A stretch of 42,897 nt of DNA from Lachnospiraceae bacterium (GTDB lineage Bacteria; Bacillota; Clostridia; Lachnospirales; Lachnospiraceae): contig JAFSCH010000028.1 in assembly GCA_017436865.1 (NCBI GenBank), positions 1 to 42,897 of the forward strand, read 5' to 3'. A model generated the notes under the pieces. It was not told the origin of the DNA. It ran no database searches and worked only from the letters and a program-made list of their open reading frames with translations. The number at the start of each line of letters is the position of its first letter. Position 1 is the first letter of the stretch. Of this stretch, positions 1 to 8,032 are shown in pieces. A program made the position numbers and the translations under genes.

Positions 1-1
1 G

Positions 2-52
2 TTTTCCACAAAAAAATAAAATTGGATAACTATAACTATAGGATGTGGATAA
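2..52. promoter_or_regulatory. Two DnaA boxes far from the origin
   Basis: TTTTCCACA lies at 2-10 on the plus strand, one mismatch from the TTATCCACA consensus. A perfect box lies at 44-52 on the minus strand (TGTGGATAA as read on plus). They sit upstream of the tRNA-Pro promoter, about 30 kb from the main origin cluster. They could titrate DnaA, regulate a nearby gene, or be chance matches in AT-rich DNA. The gene to the left is outside the window. Confidence 0.45.
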
Positions 53-154
53 CTTTTGTGTTTTATCGCAAGTGCAAAACATATGTTTGGTTTTGCTGAA
101 AAGGCAGGCTATAGATAAATTTACCTTTCATTGCTGAAAAATATCAACTTTATC

Positions 155-182
155 TTGAAATAATTTTAGAAATCTGTATAAT
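155..182 (+). promoter_or_regulatory. Promoter of tRNA-Pro
   Basis: A TTGAAA -35 (155-160) and a perfect TATAAT -10 (177-182) are separated by 16 bases. The -10 ends 13 bases before the tRNA, as expected for a stable-RNA promoter. Confidence 0.7.
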
Positions 183-195
183 AATATTGTTACTT

Positions 196-269
196 CGATG
201 CGTGGCTCAGCTTGGTAGAGCGCTGCGTTCGGGACGCAGAGGTCGCAGGTTCAAATCCTGTCGCATCGA
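196..269 (+). tRNA. tRNA-Pro (anticodon CGG)
   Basis: The cloverleaf can be folded by hand. The seven-pair acceptor stem is 196-202 with 262-268, the D stem is 205-208 with 218-221, and the anticodon stem is 223-227 with 235-239. The loop TTCGGGA places the anticodon CGG at 230-232. The T arm carries GGTTCAAATCC and position 269 is the discriminator A. No CCA is encoded. A promoter lies directly upstream and a strong terminator directly downstream, so it is a single-gene transcript. Confidence 0.95.
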
Positions 270-270
270 T

Positions 271-309
271 AAAAAAAACTGGAAACTTTATTGTTTCCAG
301 TTTTTTTAT
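271..309. terminator. Bidirectional terminator
   Basis: The arms CTGGAAAC and GTTTCCAG (279-300) are flanked by A-run 271-278 and T-run 301-307. It can stop the tRNA-Pro transcript on plus and the membrane protein gene that ends at 316 on minus. Confidence 0.85.
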
Positions 310-315
310 TCCCCC

Positions 316-855
316 TTAATTACAAGCTCTTGCAAGTACTCTCATAATCGCGTTTGCTTCTACATATGCGCGATAATCCTTCTTTTTGGAAGTAATGGTT
401 GCTCCATTCTGTCCAAATTCTACAAAGTGTGTTGTGTATCTTCCCCTTAAAAATACACCATTCTTCTCTTGAAGTTGTACCCCCTTTACTTCAGGACAGC
501 ACTCTATAATAAAGAGTCTTACCAGCTCACTATTGCTTAAGACATGTACCTTCTTTGCATATTCCATTGTATCCTGACGTTTTCTGTCTGCATAGGGTGA
601 CATAATAAACTCATCAAACATACATCGAATACTGCATCCAAGTATCAGAATTCCTAATAACATTAATAAATAACTCTTAACTATACCATCATGATGTGTG
701 AATACAGTTACATTCTCCATAATAATCTTAGATGCAAACACTCCTGCTACAATAATTGTGGTATTCATCAGAATTCCTCTCATATTTTGAGTTCTTTTCT
801 CTGATGATGTAACATTTTCTATTTCTGTTACATTTCTGTCCTCTTTACAATTCAT
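316..855 (-). CDS. Hypothetical two-segment membrane protein
   Basis: This 179-residue protein is not a family I recognise. It has a polar N-terminus of about 25 residues and two hydrophobic segments, at roughly residues 28-46 and 60-78 (the second rich in Leu and Ile). A soluble C-terminal domain of about 95 residues follows. That domain has alternating charged and hydrophobic stretches but no catalytic motif that I can see. The start is supported by a purine-rich AAAGGGGAA about seven bases upstream of the ATG. It ends at the bidirectional terminator beside tRNA-Pro, and trmB lies 190 bases upstream on the same strand, so the two may be co-transcribed. A bacterial PH-like or sensor domain is possible but unproven. 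Confidence 0.6.
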   Translation of the reverse strand: MNCKEDRNVTEIENVTSSEKRTQNMRGILMNTTIIVAGVFASKIIMENVTVFTHHDGIVKSYLLMLLGILILGCSIRCMFDEFIMSPYADRKRQDTMEYAKKVHVLSNSELVRLFIIECCPEVKGVQLQEKNGVFLRGRYTTHFVEFGQNGATITSKKKDYRAYVEANAIMRVLARACN

Positions 856-1046
856 ACAATTTTTCCCCTTTTTTTCACAATTGTTATGTGAACTTCATAC
901 AAGGATTATATGATATTTCTTTGATAATTTCAAGTCTTTTTTGTGTTAATTTTATAAATTATTTATTATTATACGTGTTCGTTTGTAATAAATTACCAAT
1001 TTTACTATTATTTTCCTGTATCATGTTATTAAAAGCATTTTTACAC

Positions 1047-1685
1047 TTAACGATATATAATATATTTATAAATTGGATTACCCATGGAAGAGAATTTCTC
1101 TTCATATTCTGTCATGATATTACCTTCAAACATTTTCCCATCATGATGTAAATCTCTTGTCATTGCTTCCAGCTTCCAGCCTGCAGGTTCTAACTCTTCT
1201 AATGCAAAATCAAACAATGCAGTATTATCTGTTTTAAACTCAAGTCTTCCTTCCGGTGCCAAAAATTCATGATATCTTGCAAGAAATTCCTTTGACGGAA
1301 GTCTTCTCTTAGCATGTCTGTCTTTTGGCCACGGATCAGAAAAATTCAAATAAATCTTTGCTATTTCTCCTTTTGCAAATACTTCACAAATATCCTCTGC
1401 ATCCATACGAATAAACTTAAGATTTGGAAGCTCTCGCTCCTCCATTTTCTGAATTGCACGTAATAATACCGTAGAATATTTTTCAATTCCAATATAATTA
1501 ATATCTGGATTCGCACTAGCAAGATCCATCATAAATCTACCTTTTCCCATACCTATCTCTATATGAATCGGTTTGTCATTTCCAAAGACTTCCTGCCATT
1601 GTCCCTTGTGCTTCTCTGGTTCATGTACTACAAAACGACTATCTGCAATCACTTCTCTTGACCCTGTTACATTTCTTAAACGCAT
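1047..1685 (-). CDS. trmB: tRNA (guanine-N7-)-methyltransferase TrmB
   Basis: TrmB is an S-adenosylmethionine-dependent enzyme that makes m7G46 in the variable loop of tRNAs. The protein shows the SAM-binding motif IEIGMGKGRF, the family signature FSDPWPKDRHAKRR, the downstream FKTDN motif and the conserved C-terminal TEYEEKF. At 212 residues its length is normal. An upstream in-frame GTG at 1697 overlaps the ribosome site: GTGAGG lies six bases before the ATG at 1685. The ATG, giving MRLRNV as in other TrmB proteins, is therefore preferred. It is a single gene divergent from dacF. Confidence 0.95.
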   Translation of the reverse strand: MRLRNVTGSREVIADSRFVVHEPEKHKGQWQEVFGNDKPIHIEIGMGKGRFMMDLASANPDINYIGIEKYSTVLLRAIQKMEERELPNLKFIRMDAEDICEVFAKGEIAKIYLNFSDPWPKDRHAKRRLPSKEFLARYHEFLAPEGRLEFKTDNTALFDFALEELEPAGWKLEAMTRDLHHDGKMFEGNIMTEYEEKFSSMGNPIYKYIIYR

Positions 1686-1815
1686 AATTTTCCTCACTTC
1701 TATCTACTCTTCTCTTCGTTTTTGTAACGAAGTTATTTTTATTCTACACCTTATGTACTTTTTCGTCACTAGAATAATATTTATTCGTTTTTTAGCATAT
1801 GGCGTTCTGCCACAC

Positions 1816-1867
1816 CGAAAAGTAGCAGCATAAGCTGCGGATTTGAGGTGATGGCTGAACTGTTACC
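1816..1867 (-). repeat. Dispersed repeat containing CAGCCATCACCTCAAATCC
   Basis: Read on minus, this stretch begins GGTAACAGTTCAG and continues CCATCACCTCAAATCC, then a hairpin GCAGC-TTAT-GCTGC. It matches 30403-30453 (plus) over about 50 bases. A further small hairpin (TGGC-GTTCT-GCCA) lies at 1800-1812. It sits in the 300-base gap between trmB and dacF; the rest of that gap holds the 27-base repeat at 1930-1956 and presumably the dacF promoter. Confidence 0.7.
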
Positions 1868-1929
1868 TCGATTTTATATAAAATCAAGATTCTATCTACT
1901 TATTTTTTCAAAAATAGTGTAAACTAATT

Positions 1930-1956
1930 GTATCTATAAAGGTACTGAATAATTAC
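1930..1956 (-). repeat. Degenerate copy of the 27-base inverted repeat
   Basis: Read on minus it starts GTAATTATTCAGTACCTT and matches the perfect copies at 14020 and 17962 at about 24 of 27 positions. The second arm is degraded, so the hairpin is weak. It lies in the 5' region of dacF. Confidence 0.65.
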
Positions 1957-1999
1957 ATTATACCTATAAATTAACAAATGCGAGAGGTTTATTTTATAT

Positions 2000-3607
2000 A
2001 TGTATTTAAAACAATTTTTTCAAAAATGCCACAAGGGACTTACTAAGCTTTTGCTTTCATCTGTTCTTTGTTCTACTATAACCTTTTCTTCGATTACAGC
2101 TTATGCGGATGTTGATTATGAAGCGGAAATGGAAAACCGAAAGTCTCTTCCTATTCAATCAAATGAAATTGCCGGTTGGCCGGAAGGACCTGCTATTGGT
2201 GCGGAATCTGCTATTTTAATGGAGATGAATACGCATACAGTTCTTTATGCTAAAAATATCGATGAAAAAATGTTCCCTGCAAGTACCACAAAGATTCTAA
2301 CCTGTCTTTTAGCTGCTCAGAACTGTGATTTAAATGATAAAGTTACCTTTTCTAAAGCTGCTGTATACGAAGTACCAAGAGATGGCTCCAATATGGGTAT
2401 CGATGAAGGTGAGGTAATCACTCTAGAACAGGCAATGTATGGTGTTTTAGTAGGCTCTGCTAACGAAGCTGCTTCTGCTGTTGGTGAACATGTTGCTGCA
2501 TGCTTAGGAAAAGAACCAACTGCAAAAGCCTTTGCGTCAATTATGAATGAAAAGGCAAAAGAACTTGGCTGCAAAAATACACATTTTGTAAATGCAAATG
2601 GACTTTATGATGAAAATCATTATACTACTGCTTTTGATCTTGCCTTAATTGGATGTGAATTCTTTAACAATGAAATTCTTTGCAAAATGTCATCCACACC
2701 AAATTATAATATTCCACCTACTACTACACAGCCTGATGATATTTGGGTTAATTCTAAGAATAAACTATTAAAAACTAGAGAATTGGCTTATCCCTATCTT
2801 CTAGGAAGTAAGACAGGATTTGTATCACAATCACGACAAACTCTTGTCTCCGGTGCGGAAAAAGATGGAATGAAGCTTGTATGCGTTGTTTTCAAAGAAG
2901 AGACACCTTATCAATTTGAAGACACGGTGAAACTATTTCAATATGGTTTCGAAAATTTCAAAAAGCTAATGGTTGATGATTATGAAACAAAATATTCGAT
3001 GGATAATATGGACTTATTTGATACAGGAAGTGACTTATTTGGCGATTCCACTCCACTAATGTCTATGGAATCCGATTCATACATTATTGTTCCAAGTACA
3101 GCGGAATTTGAAGATACGGTTTCAAAGGTTACTTACTCAAAAGAAGTTGATTCGAATGTCATTGCTACCATTGAATATTCCTACTCTAATGTTCCAATTG
3201 GTAACTGTGATATTATGTTTTCTTCTTCTTTACCAGAACAGTTTGCATTCTCTTCCCAAGATGAAACACCTGCTGAATTTTCATCAGAAGCTGCTAATTC
3301 ATCGATTGAAGAAGAAACATCCGAAGGGCAAAATGTTATTTTTATTAATGTTAAAAAAGTTATTATGGGAATTTTGATTGTTGCCGGTATCATTATTCTA
3401 ATTATGATCTTTTTATCGGTCTTAAGTAGCTATAATTTTTCACCTAGAGGGCAAAGCAGTAAACGAAGAAAGCAACGTATCCGAGATAACAGAATTGCAA
3501 AGAAAAATGCCAAACAAGCTGCTAAAAGACAACGTCAACAAATGAAGCGCAATAAGAAAGCATACAAAAAAAGAAAGCATTCCCGTTTTCATAGAACATA
3601 TGACTAA
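2000..3607 (+). CDS. Serine-type D-Ala-D-Ala carboxypeptidase (peptidase S11, DacF/PBP5 type) with basic tail
   Basis: This is a penicillin-binding protein that trims the terminal D-alanine of peptidoglycan stem peptides at the outer face of the membrane. A signal peptide ends about residue 36 (AYA/D). All three active-site motifs are present: STTK (Ser95-Lys98), SAN (153-155) and KTG (271-273). A PBP5-like C-terminal beta domain follows. Typical family members end with an amphipathic anchor helix. This one has an acidic, Ser-rich linker (about 415-445), a real transmembrane segment (about 454-475) and a cytoplasmic tail in which 24 of the last 55 residues are Lys or Arg. The ribosome site AGAGG lies about 12 bases from the ATG, rather far. 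The gene stands alone on plus and ends at a strong terminator shared with the chemoreceptor gene. Confidence 0.92.
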   Translation: MYLKQFFQKCHKGLTKLLLSSVLCSTITFSSITAYADVDYEAEMENRKSLPIQSNEIAGWPEGPAIGAESAILMEMNTHTVLYAKNIDEKMFPASTTKILTCLLAAQNCDLNDKVTFSKAAVYEVPRDGSNMGIDEGEVITLEQAMYGVLVGSANEAASAVGEHVAACLGKEPTAKAFASIMNEKAKELGCKNTHFVNANGLYDENHYTTAFDLALIGCEFFNNEILCKMSSTPNYNIPPTTTQPDDIWVNSKNKLLKTRELAYPYLLGSKTGFVSQSRQTLVSGAEKDGMKLVCVVFKEETPYQFEDTVKLFQYGFENFKKLMVDDYETKYSMDNMDLFDTGSDLFGDSTPLMSMESDSYIIVPSTAEFEDTVSKVTYSKEVDSNVIATIEYSYSNVPIGNCDIMFSSSLPEQFAFSSQDETPAEFSSEAANSSIEEETSEGQNVIFINVKKVIMGILIVAGIIILIMIFLSVLSSYNFSPRGQSSKRRKQRIRDNRIAKKNAKQAAKRQRQQMKRNKKAYKKRKHSRFHRTYD

Positions 3608-3612
3608 CACCT

Positions 3613-3650
3613 AAAGAGGTTCATGCCAAAAATGCATGAACCTCTTTTTT
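3613..3650. terminator. Terminator shared by convergent genes
   Basis: Arms AAAGAGGTTCATGC (3613-3626) and GCATGAACCTCTTT (3634-3647) are perfectly complementary and are followed by T on plus. On minus the first arm ends in TTT. It lies between dacF (plus) and the chemoreceptor gene (minus). Confidence 0.9.
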
Positions 3651-3651
3651 C

Positions 3652-5376
3652 TTATAGCTTAAAAAATTTTGTTTCTTTATCTAAGGATACTGCCAAATCC
3701 TTTAATACCGTTGCCGAATTTGCAACTAACGTAATGGTTGCATTCAACTCTTCCATAGAAGCTGTTGTTTCCTCCGTTGCTGCAGCATTTTCTTCTGATA
3801 TAGCAGAAAGGTTTTCTATAATTCCTACTACAGCCTGCCTTGCTGTATCACAATCTTTTGTTTGTTCATTGATTGTATTGGTATCTCTTCTGGATGTCTC
3901 AATATCTGCGATCACATTTTCAAACTGTGTCTTTGTTGCATTCAGTTTTTCCTGCTGTTGTTGTAACGTTTGCTTTACTTCTTCCATTAATTCCATAGAA
4001 TTCTTAGAATCACTTGCTAACCCTTGAATGATATCCTGAATTTTTTTTGCTGAAGCATTTGACTCATCCGAAAGCTTGGAAATTTCTGAAGCTACTACTG
4101 CAAATCCTCTTCCTGCTTCACCTGCTCTAGCCGCCTCAATAGACGCATTTAAAGATAAGAGATTTGTCTGACTTGCAATGCTGGTTATCAAATCAACTGC
4201 TGCTGAAATTTCATTAACCGAATCATCGGTTGCTTTTACATTTTCTGATACCTTATAAATTGCCTCTACTGTCTTGTCATTATATTCACTAAGCTCTTTC
4301 ATAGTTTTTGCAGATGCTTCTCCTGTCATCTGCATCGTTACAGATGTCTCATTTAATCTTTCCACATTATTAACGATTTCTTCAATAAGTTCTCCCATCT
4401 GATTTATCTGAGTAGTTGCTACTTCGGTATCTTCTGCCTGTGACTGTGCCCCTTTAGAAATATCTTCTACTGCTGAACTTACCTCTTCTGCTGTCGTACT
4501 TGCTTGAATCGCAACACTTTCTAATTCATCTCCATCCTTTAAAACTTCTCCTGCAGATTCCTGAATATGACCAATGATATTAATAAGCGCTTCTTGTAAC
4601 TTAATCATTGCCTTCGCACTGTACCCAAATTCATCTTTTCGTTTTAAGACTTTGGCATCCATTTTCCATGTCAGATTACCTTCCGCAAGCTCATTTACCA
4701 CACCCTCTATTCCGATAACAATTTTTATAATTTTCCTGGAAATAATAGTCAGTATAATTGCAATAATAATTGAACAAATAATAGCAATTCCACTTACCGC
4801 AGATGTCTTTGAAAAGATATAACTATCAATCTGTTCACTTGGCTGTCCTGCAAATACCATACCAATAATTGTACCATCCGGATTCTCTAAAGGTGTATAA
4901 TAGCAGTAATAATTCTGATTGTTGATTTTTGTATTATAAGAAGTAAATACTTGTCCTTTCTTTAATACTGTTTCAATTACCTGATCTCCTGCCTGTGTGC
5001 CAATAATTCGATTACCTGATGTATCAAAAAGTGAAGTTGCCATACGGGTATCACCATAAAACAAAGTAACATCAGTCGTTAATCCTTTTGTATATCCATC
5101 AAGAGTCGTCATATTTTCTGTGATATTATAATCACCCTTCATAAAATTACCACTCTCATCCACATAAAAGTCCCCGTCATTCAAATTCATATAAGACGTC
5201 TTTACTGCTGTCACTGTTGATTGTAAAGTCTCCAATGCCTGTTTATGCATTCCTTCTTGCATATTACTAGAGGCTACTCCTATAAGGATAACTACTAATA
5301 CAACAATTGGTACAATACAAATTAACAATAATTCTGTTAGGAAACTATGAATGCCAAGTCCTTTTTTGTGTTTCAT
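3652..5376 (-). CDS. Methyl-accepting chemotaxis protein
   Basis: This transmembrane chemoreceptor passes ligand signals to a CheA/CheW array. The order is a first membrane segment (about 11-35), an extracellular single-Cache-like sensor (about 36-190), a second membrane segment (about 193-215), HAMP (about 216-270) and a long coiled-coil signalling domain. The hairpin tip is well conserved ([19 protein letters not shown], then GRGFAVVA). Many Gln/Glu pairs suited to methylation are visible. Length 574 is normal for the class. The start has AGGAGG six bases upstream, and a good promoter lies at 5436-5464. No che or flagellar gene lies in the window, so it is an orphan receptor. The ligand cannot be told, although Cache domains often bind small organic molecules. 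Confidence 0.93.
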   Translation of the reverse strand: MKHKKGLGIHSFLTELLLICIVPIVVLVVILIGVASSNMQEGMHKQALETLQSTVTAVKTSYMNLNDGDFYVDESGNFMKGDYNITENMTTLDGYTKGLTTDVTLFYGDTRMATSLFDTSGNRIIGTQAGDQVIETVLKKGQVFTSYNTKINNQNYYCYYTPLENPDGTIIGMVFAGQPSEQIDSYIFSKTSAVSGIAIICSIIIAIILTIISRKIIKIVIGIEGVVNELAEGNLTWKMDAKVLKRKDEFGYSAKAMIKLQEALINIIGHIQESAGEVLKDGDELESVAIQASTTAEEVSSAVEDISKGAQSQAEDTEVATTQINQMGELIEEIVNNVERLNETSVTMQMTGEASAKTMKELSEYNDKTVEAIYKVSENVKATDDSVNEISAAVDLITSIASQTNLLSLNASIEAARAGEAGRGFAVVASEISKLSDESNASAKKIQDIIQGLASDSKNSMELMEEVKQTLQQQQEKLNATKTQFENVIADIETSRRDTNTINEQTKDCDTARQAVVGIIENLSAISEENAAATEETTASMEELNATITLVANSATVLKDLAVSLDKETKFFKL

Positions 5377-5435
5377 ACGAAATCCTCCTAGTCTTGTTTC
5401 TTCATTACTAGTAAAATATTTTATTACTTACTGCA

Positions 5436-5464
5436 ATTTTATCACATTGTCACATTACTTGCAA
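5436..5464 (-). promoter_or_regulatory. Promoter of the chemoreceptor gene
   Basis: On minus, TTGCAA (5459-5464) and TAAAAT (5436-5441) are 17 bases apart, with TGA just before the -10 (extended -10). I did not see a sigma-28 type flagellar promoter. Confidence 0.6.
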
Positions 5465-5555
5465 TCGACTTTCAGTTTTGTATGCAAATTAATTGTTTTA
5501 CATAATTTTATCCATCAACTAACAAAACTTATTTGTTACCTGTTTTTTTGATTGA

Positions 5556-5646
5556 AAATAGTGCGTGCCAGCGCACGCACTTTGGCAAGAATTTCTCACG
5601 AAATTCTTGTCTAACTACCACTACGCTACAGCACTTTCCTATAAAA
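5556..5646 (-). repeat. Two-hairpin 90-base dispersed repeat, copy A
   Basis: It contains the arms GTGCGTGC and GCACGCAC (loop CAGC) and the arms CAAGAATTTC and GAAATTCTTG (loop TCAC), then a conserved segment ending CTACAGCACTTTCCTATAA. Close copies are at 20288-20377, 27177-27264 and 27270-27362, all in the same orientation. Read on minus, the second hairpin loop is GTGA, a GNRA tetraloop. The strand is given as minus because that reading gives GNRA loops and matches the strand of the neighbouring genes. Confidence 0.9.
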
Positions 5647-5682
5647 AAAAGTACACTTAATGCTTTATCAAATGTACTTTTG
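5643..5682 (-). terminator. Terminator of the exonuclease gene
   Basis: On minus, AAAAGTACA (5681-5673) pairs with TGTACTTTT (5655-5647) and a T-run continues to 5643. It abuts repeat copy A. Confidence 0.75.
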
Positions 5683-5689
5683 TCTTCTC

Positions 5690-6643
5690 TTATTTTGTTT
5701 TCTTTCTTTTATCTTTGCGGTTTTCACGTGACTGTTCTTTTCGACTAATCAGCTCCTGTACCGTTTCTTCTGTTACCTGCTTCATGGTTTTTACCACATA
5801 TATATTATCATCTATGGATTTTCGCATACGGATTTTCCCTTTTAATAGACCATGTTTCTCACAGGTTACCACTGCATAATAATGCTTACCGTTCATGGAA
5901 AACCATGGAATTTTTTTCTTTGTATTCGCTCCACAAATAAAACATCTAGTCGAAACAACTTCCTTATCGTCCATTGCCGTAAGCTTATCCGGAAACGCTC
6001 TTGATATATATTTCTCATAGTCGTCAAATACAACATGTACCTCATCCGCCCTTGTCTTTGGCAAGCGATACGTGTCAAAAGAATAATTATGAAAAATAGC
6101 CGGATGATAAAATCGTTCCAATACTTTTGCCGTATAATATGCATCACTATCTGCACGGTGAAAGGCAATGTCTTTCTCTATTTCTAAATAGTCAATTGCA
6201 TACTCTAAGGTCCTTCTGGATTTTTTATCTTCATATGCAATGCTAAACAGCTTCTGCACATCATAATATTTCAATGGCCTATCCGACAATGGCTTCATCT
6301 CGTAATAATCCATATTTCGTTGAAGTTCTAGAAGATCAAGATTCCCCCATGTACAAAAGACATAATCTTCACCACACCATTCTAAAAAATCTTTTACTAC
6401 CTCCTTAAAGGTTCTGCAATTCTCAAGCTGTTCCATTTTCAGATGAATCAATTCTCCTGTTATTTGATGCATCCTATGAAATACCTGTGGCTTAATCAAT
6501 TCATGAAAAGATGCTATTTGTTTCTTTTCTTCATTTAATTTTACAGCACCAATTTCTATGATTTCAAAGATAAGCTGATTTTCTTCTTTTGTCTTGGAAT
6601 CAGATGCCTGATTCCATTCCAGATCTAATACAATGTAATTCAA
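5690..6643 (-). CDS. DEDDh-family 3'-5' exonuclease (KapD-like) with C-terminal zinc-ribbon-like domain
   Basis: The N-terminal 180 residues form an RNase T/DnaQ-type exonuclease domain. It has DLEWN with the first acidic pair near residues 7-9, TWGNLDLLEL carrying the middle Asp, and HRADSDAYYTAKV with the catalytic His and last Asp. Such enzymes remove nucleotides from 3' ends of RNA or DNA using two metal ions. After residue 200 the protein adds a segment with CFICG and later TCEKHG. These two Cys pairs or Cys/His ligands could hold zinc and help bind substrate. A very basic C-terminus follows. The 317-residue length exceeds a bare exonuclease domain of about 180. It is a single gene with its own terminator; the substrate is unknown. 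Confidence 0.85.
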   Translation of the reverse strand: MNYIVLDLEWNQASDSKTKEENQLIFEIIEIGAVKLNEEKKQIASFHELIKPQVFHRMHQITGELIHLKMEQLENCRTFKEVVKDFLEWCGEDYVFCTWGNLDLLELQRNMDYYEMKPLSDRPLKYYDVQKLFSIAYEDKKSRRTLEYAIDYLEIEKDIAFHRADSDAYYTAKVLERFYHPAIFHNYSFDTYRLPKTRADEVHVVFDDYEKYISRAFPDKLTAMDDKEVVSTRCFICGANTKKKIPWFSMNGKHYYAVVTCEKHGLLKGKIRMRKSIDDNIYVVKTMKQVTEETVQELISRKEQSRENRKDKRKKTK

Positions 6644-6691
6644 CTATGCTCTCCCTTTGTTATATTCAAATATCTAGTTTTCTATACCATC

Positions 6692-6718
6692 TTAATTATT
6701 GAGTACCTTCATAATTAC
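6692..6718 (+). repeat. 27-base inverted repeat, copy
   Basis: It matches the perfect copies at 14020 and 17962 at 25 of 27 positions (TTAATTAT ... ATAATTAC arms). It lies in the 475-base gap between the exonuclease and hydrolase genes. That gap also has a small hairpin near 6767-6779 (AGTAAT-C-ATTACT) and the REP-like doublet at 6983-7059. I see no gene there. Confidence 0.75.
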
Positions 6719-6982
6719 AAGGCAAAATTCTATTTGAATCATAACACAAACATATATTGCATACAAGTAATCATTACTGTTTACTTCATTTCGCTCACTT
6801 GTTCCTTGTTCCAGCAACAAACACTTTTTTTATGATACTGCATCTTAACGAGATAAACACCTACCATGACTACTATAATTCCTACTATTTCTTTCTTTAT
6901 TTATAACTGTCCTCTTTTCTTTCATTGCTATCTTAACAGAAATTTAGCCATGTTTCTTGTAAAATATGATCATCTACAAGAA

Positions 6983-7059
6983 TAGCATGACAAAGGGACG
7001 TTCCTTTTGTCATGCTACTGAGGTCAAAATCCCAGTATCATGACAAAAGAAACGTCCCC
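6983..7059. repeat. REP-like doublet with competing hairpins
   Basis: TAGCATGACAAA (6983-6994) pairs with TTTGTCATGCTA (7006-7017). The core GGGACGTTCCTTTTGTCATG (6995-7014) is also complementary, with a few mismatches, to CATGACAAAAGAAACGTCCC near 7039-7058. So two alternative hairpins are possible. GGGACGTT...TTTTGTC motifs of this kind resemble REP elements linked to Y1-type REP transposases in Firmicutes. No transposase is in the window, so this would be a non-autonomous copy. Confidence 0.6.
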
Positions 7060-7119
7060 AAACAATTAATCGCTATATTTATACAAATAACCATCGATTG
7101 TTTTGAGAAGACCTTATTT

Positions 7120-8007
7120 TTAATGACTCTCCACCCAGCTTGCTATTTCCCGCATAAAAGGCTCCGGATGAATAAAATAACTGTTATGCGTATCGTTAAT
7201 TTCTACGAGCTTTTTTTCACATTGTAGTGACGCATAGTAACAATCAAAATACTCTTTCGGAAAATAACGGTCATGCAATGTTTTAAATACAAGGGTTGGA
7301 CATGTAATCTCCATTTTAAGCATACTCTCTGCACCAAGCATGCATTCTAATATCTGTACCAAGCTATTGATTTTTAAGTCAAAGAAACTCGAATCACGAT
7401 ATGCTATCATTGACTCATAAAATTCATTATCTGATTCTGCCTGAAATCCCTTTGCCTTTGGCGGCTTAAATGCCATCGTAAAATCAGGTCGTTTCTTTGT
7501 AATCAGGCGACAAACAAATAACATCGGTTTTGCCAGAAAAGTGGGTACTCCGAGAGGTTTTGTATTTCCGTAGATTCCACAGGCAAACTGTGAAAAGCTT
7601 TTAAATCCGGGATTTATACCCAAATAGTACTGTGCTATAATTGCCCCCGCTCCTGTATAGCCTAATAAATGAATCTCACTTGAATAATTTTCACAGATAT
7701 ACTGATAGACCGCATCTATGTTTGCAGTCATATTCTCTAATGTAAACTCCTTTGTCTCTCCTCCACATTCCCCTTCTCCCGGAGCGTAATCCATCGTAAA
7801 CACATTAAAAGAATACTCCCTTGCCAACTGTTCATAGCATTCATAACAGTTTTTTACTGCTGTAACAGGTGTGTGGATAAGCATAATATTTTTACAATCT
7901 TTATCGGAAATATGCTGAAAAATATGTACTTTGGAATATCCAAACACATAGACATCTTCCCATCCGTCTTTTTTCATTTTTTCATCATTTAATGGTTGAA
8001 TTTTCAT
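7120..8007 (-). CDS. Alpha/beta hydrolase fold protein with Thr at the nucleophile position
   Basis: This 295-residue protein has an alpha/beta-hydrolase layout: an early strand with IMLIHTP, the elbow LLGYTGAGAI (about 114-123), a late Asp in TLHDRYFP and a late His in NDTHNSYF. The elbow has Thr118 where serine normally sits, so either Thr acts as nucleophile or the enzyme has lost hydrolase activity. There is no signal peptide, so it is cytoplasmic. The TetR-family gene ends 25 bases upstream on the same strand, which implies one operon and a regulator acting on it. The substrate is unknown. It may be an esterase-like or thioesterase-like protein. Confidence 0.75.
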   Translation of the reverse strand: MKIQPLNDEKMKKDGWEDVYVFGYSKVHIFQHISDKDCKNIMLIHTPVTAVKNCYECYEQLAREYSFNVFTMDYAPGEGECGGETKEFTLENMTANIDAVYQYICENYSSEIHLLGYTGAGAIIAQYYLGINPGFKSFSQFACGIYGNTKPLGVPTFLAKPMLFVCRLITKKRPDFTMAFKPPKAKGFQAESDNEFYESMIAYRDSSFFDLKINSLVQILECMLGAESMLKMEITCPTLVFKTLHDRYFPKEYFDCYYASLQCEKKLVEINDTHNSYFIHPEPFMREIASWVESH

Positions 8008-8032
8008 TGTACCTCATTTCTGAGCAACTCTG

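Noticed and set aside
187-450. Plus-strand reading frame of 87 codons across tRNA-Pro
   Set aside because: It runs through the tRNA and its terminator and into the antisense of the membrane protein gene; there is no ribosome site.
888-1151. Plus-strand frame of 87 codons next to trmB
   Set aside because: Hydrophobic low-complexity translation, overlaps the 3' end of trmB, no ribosome site.
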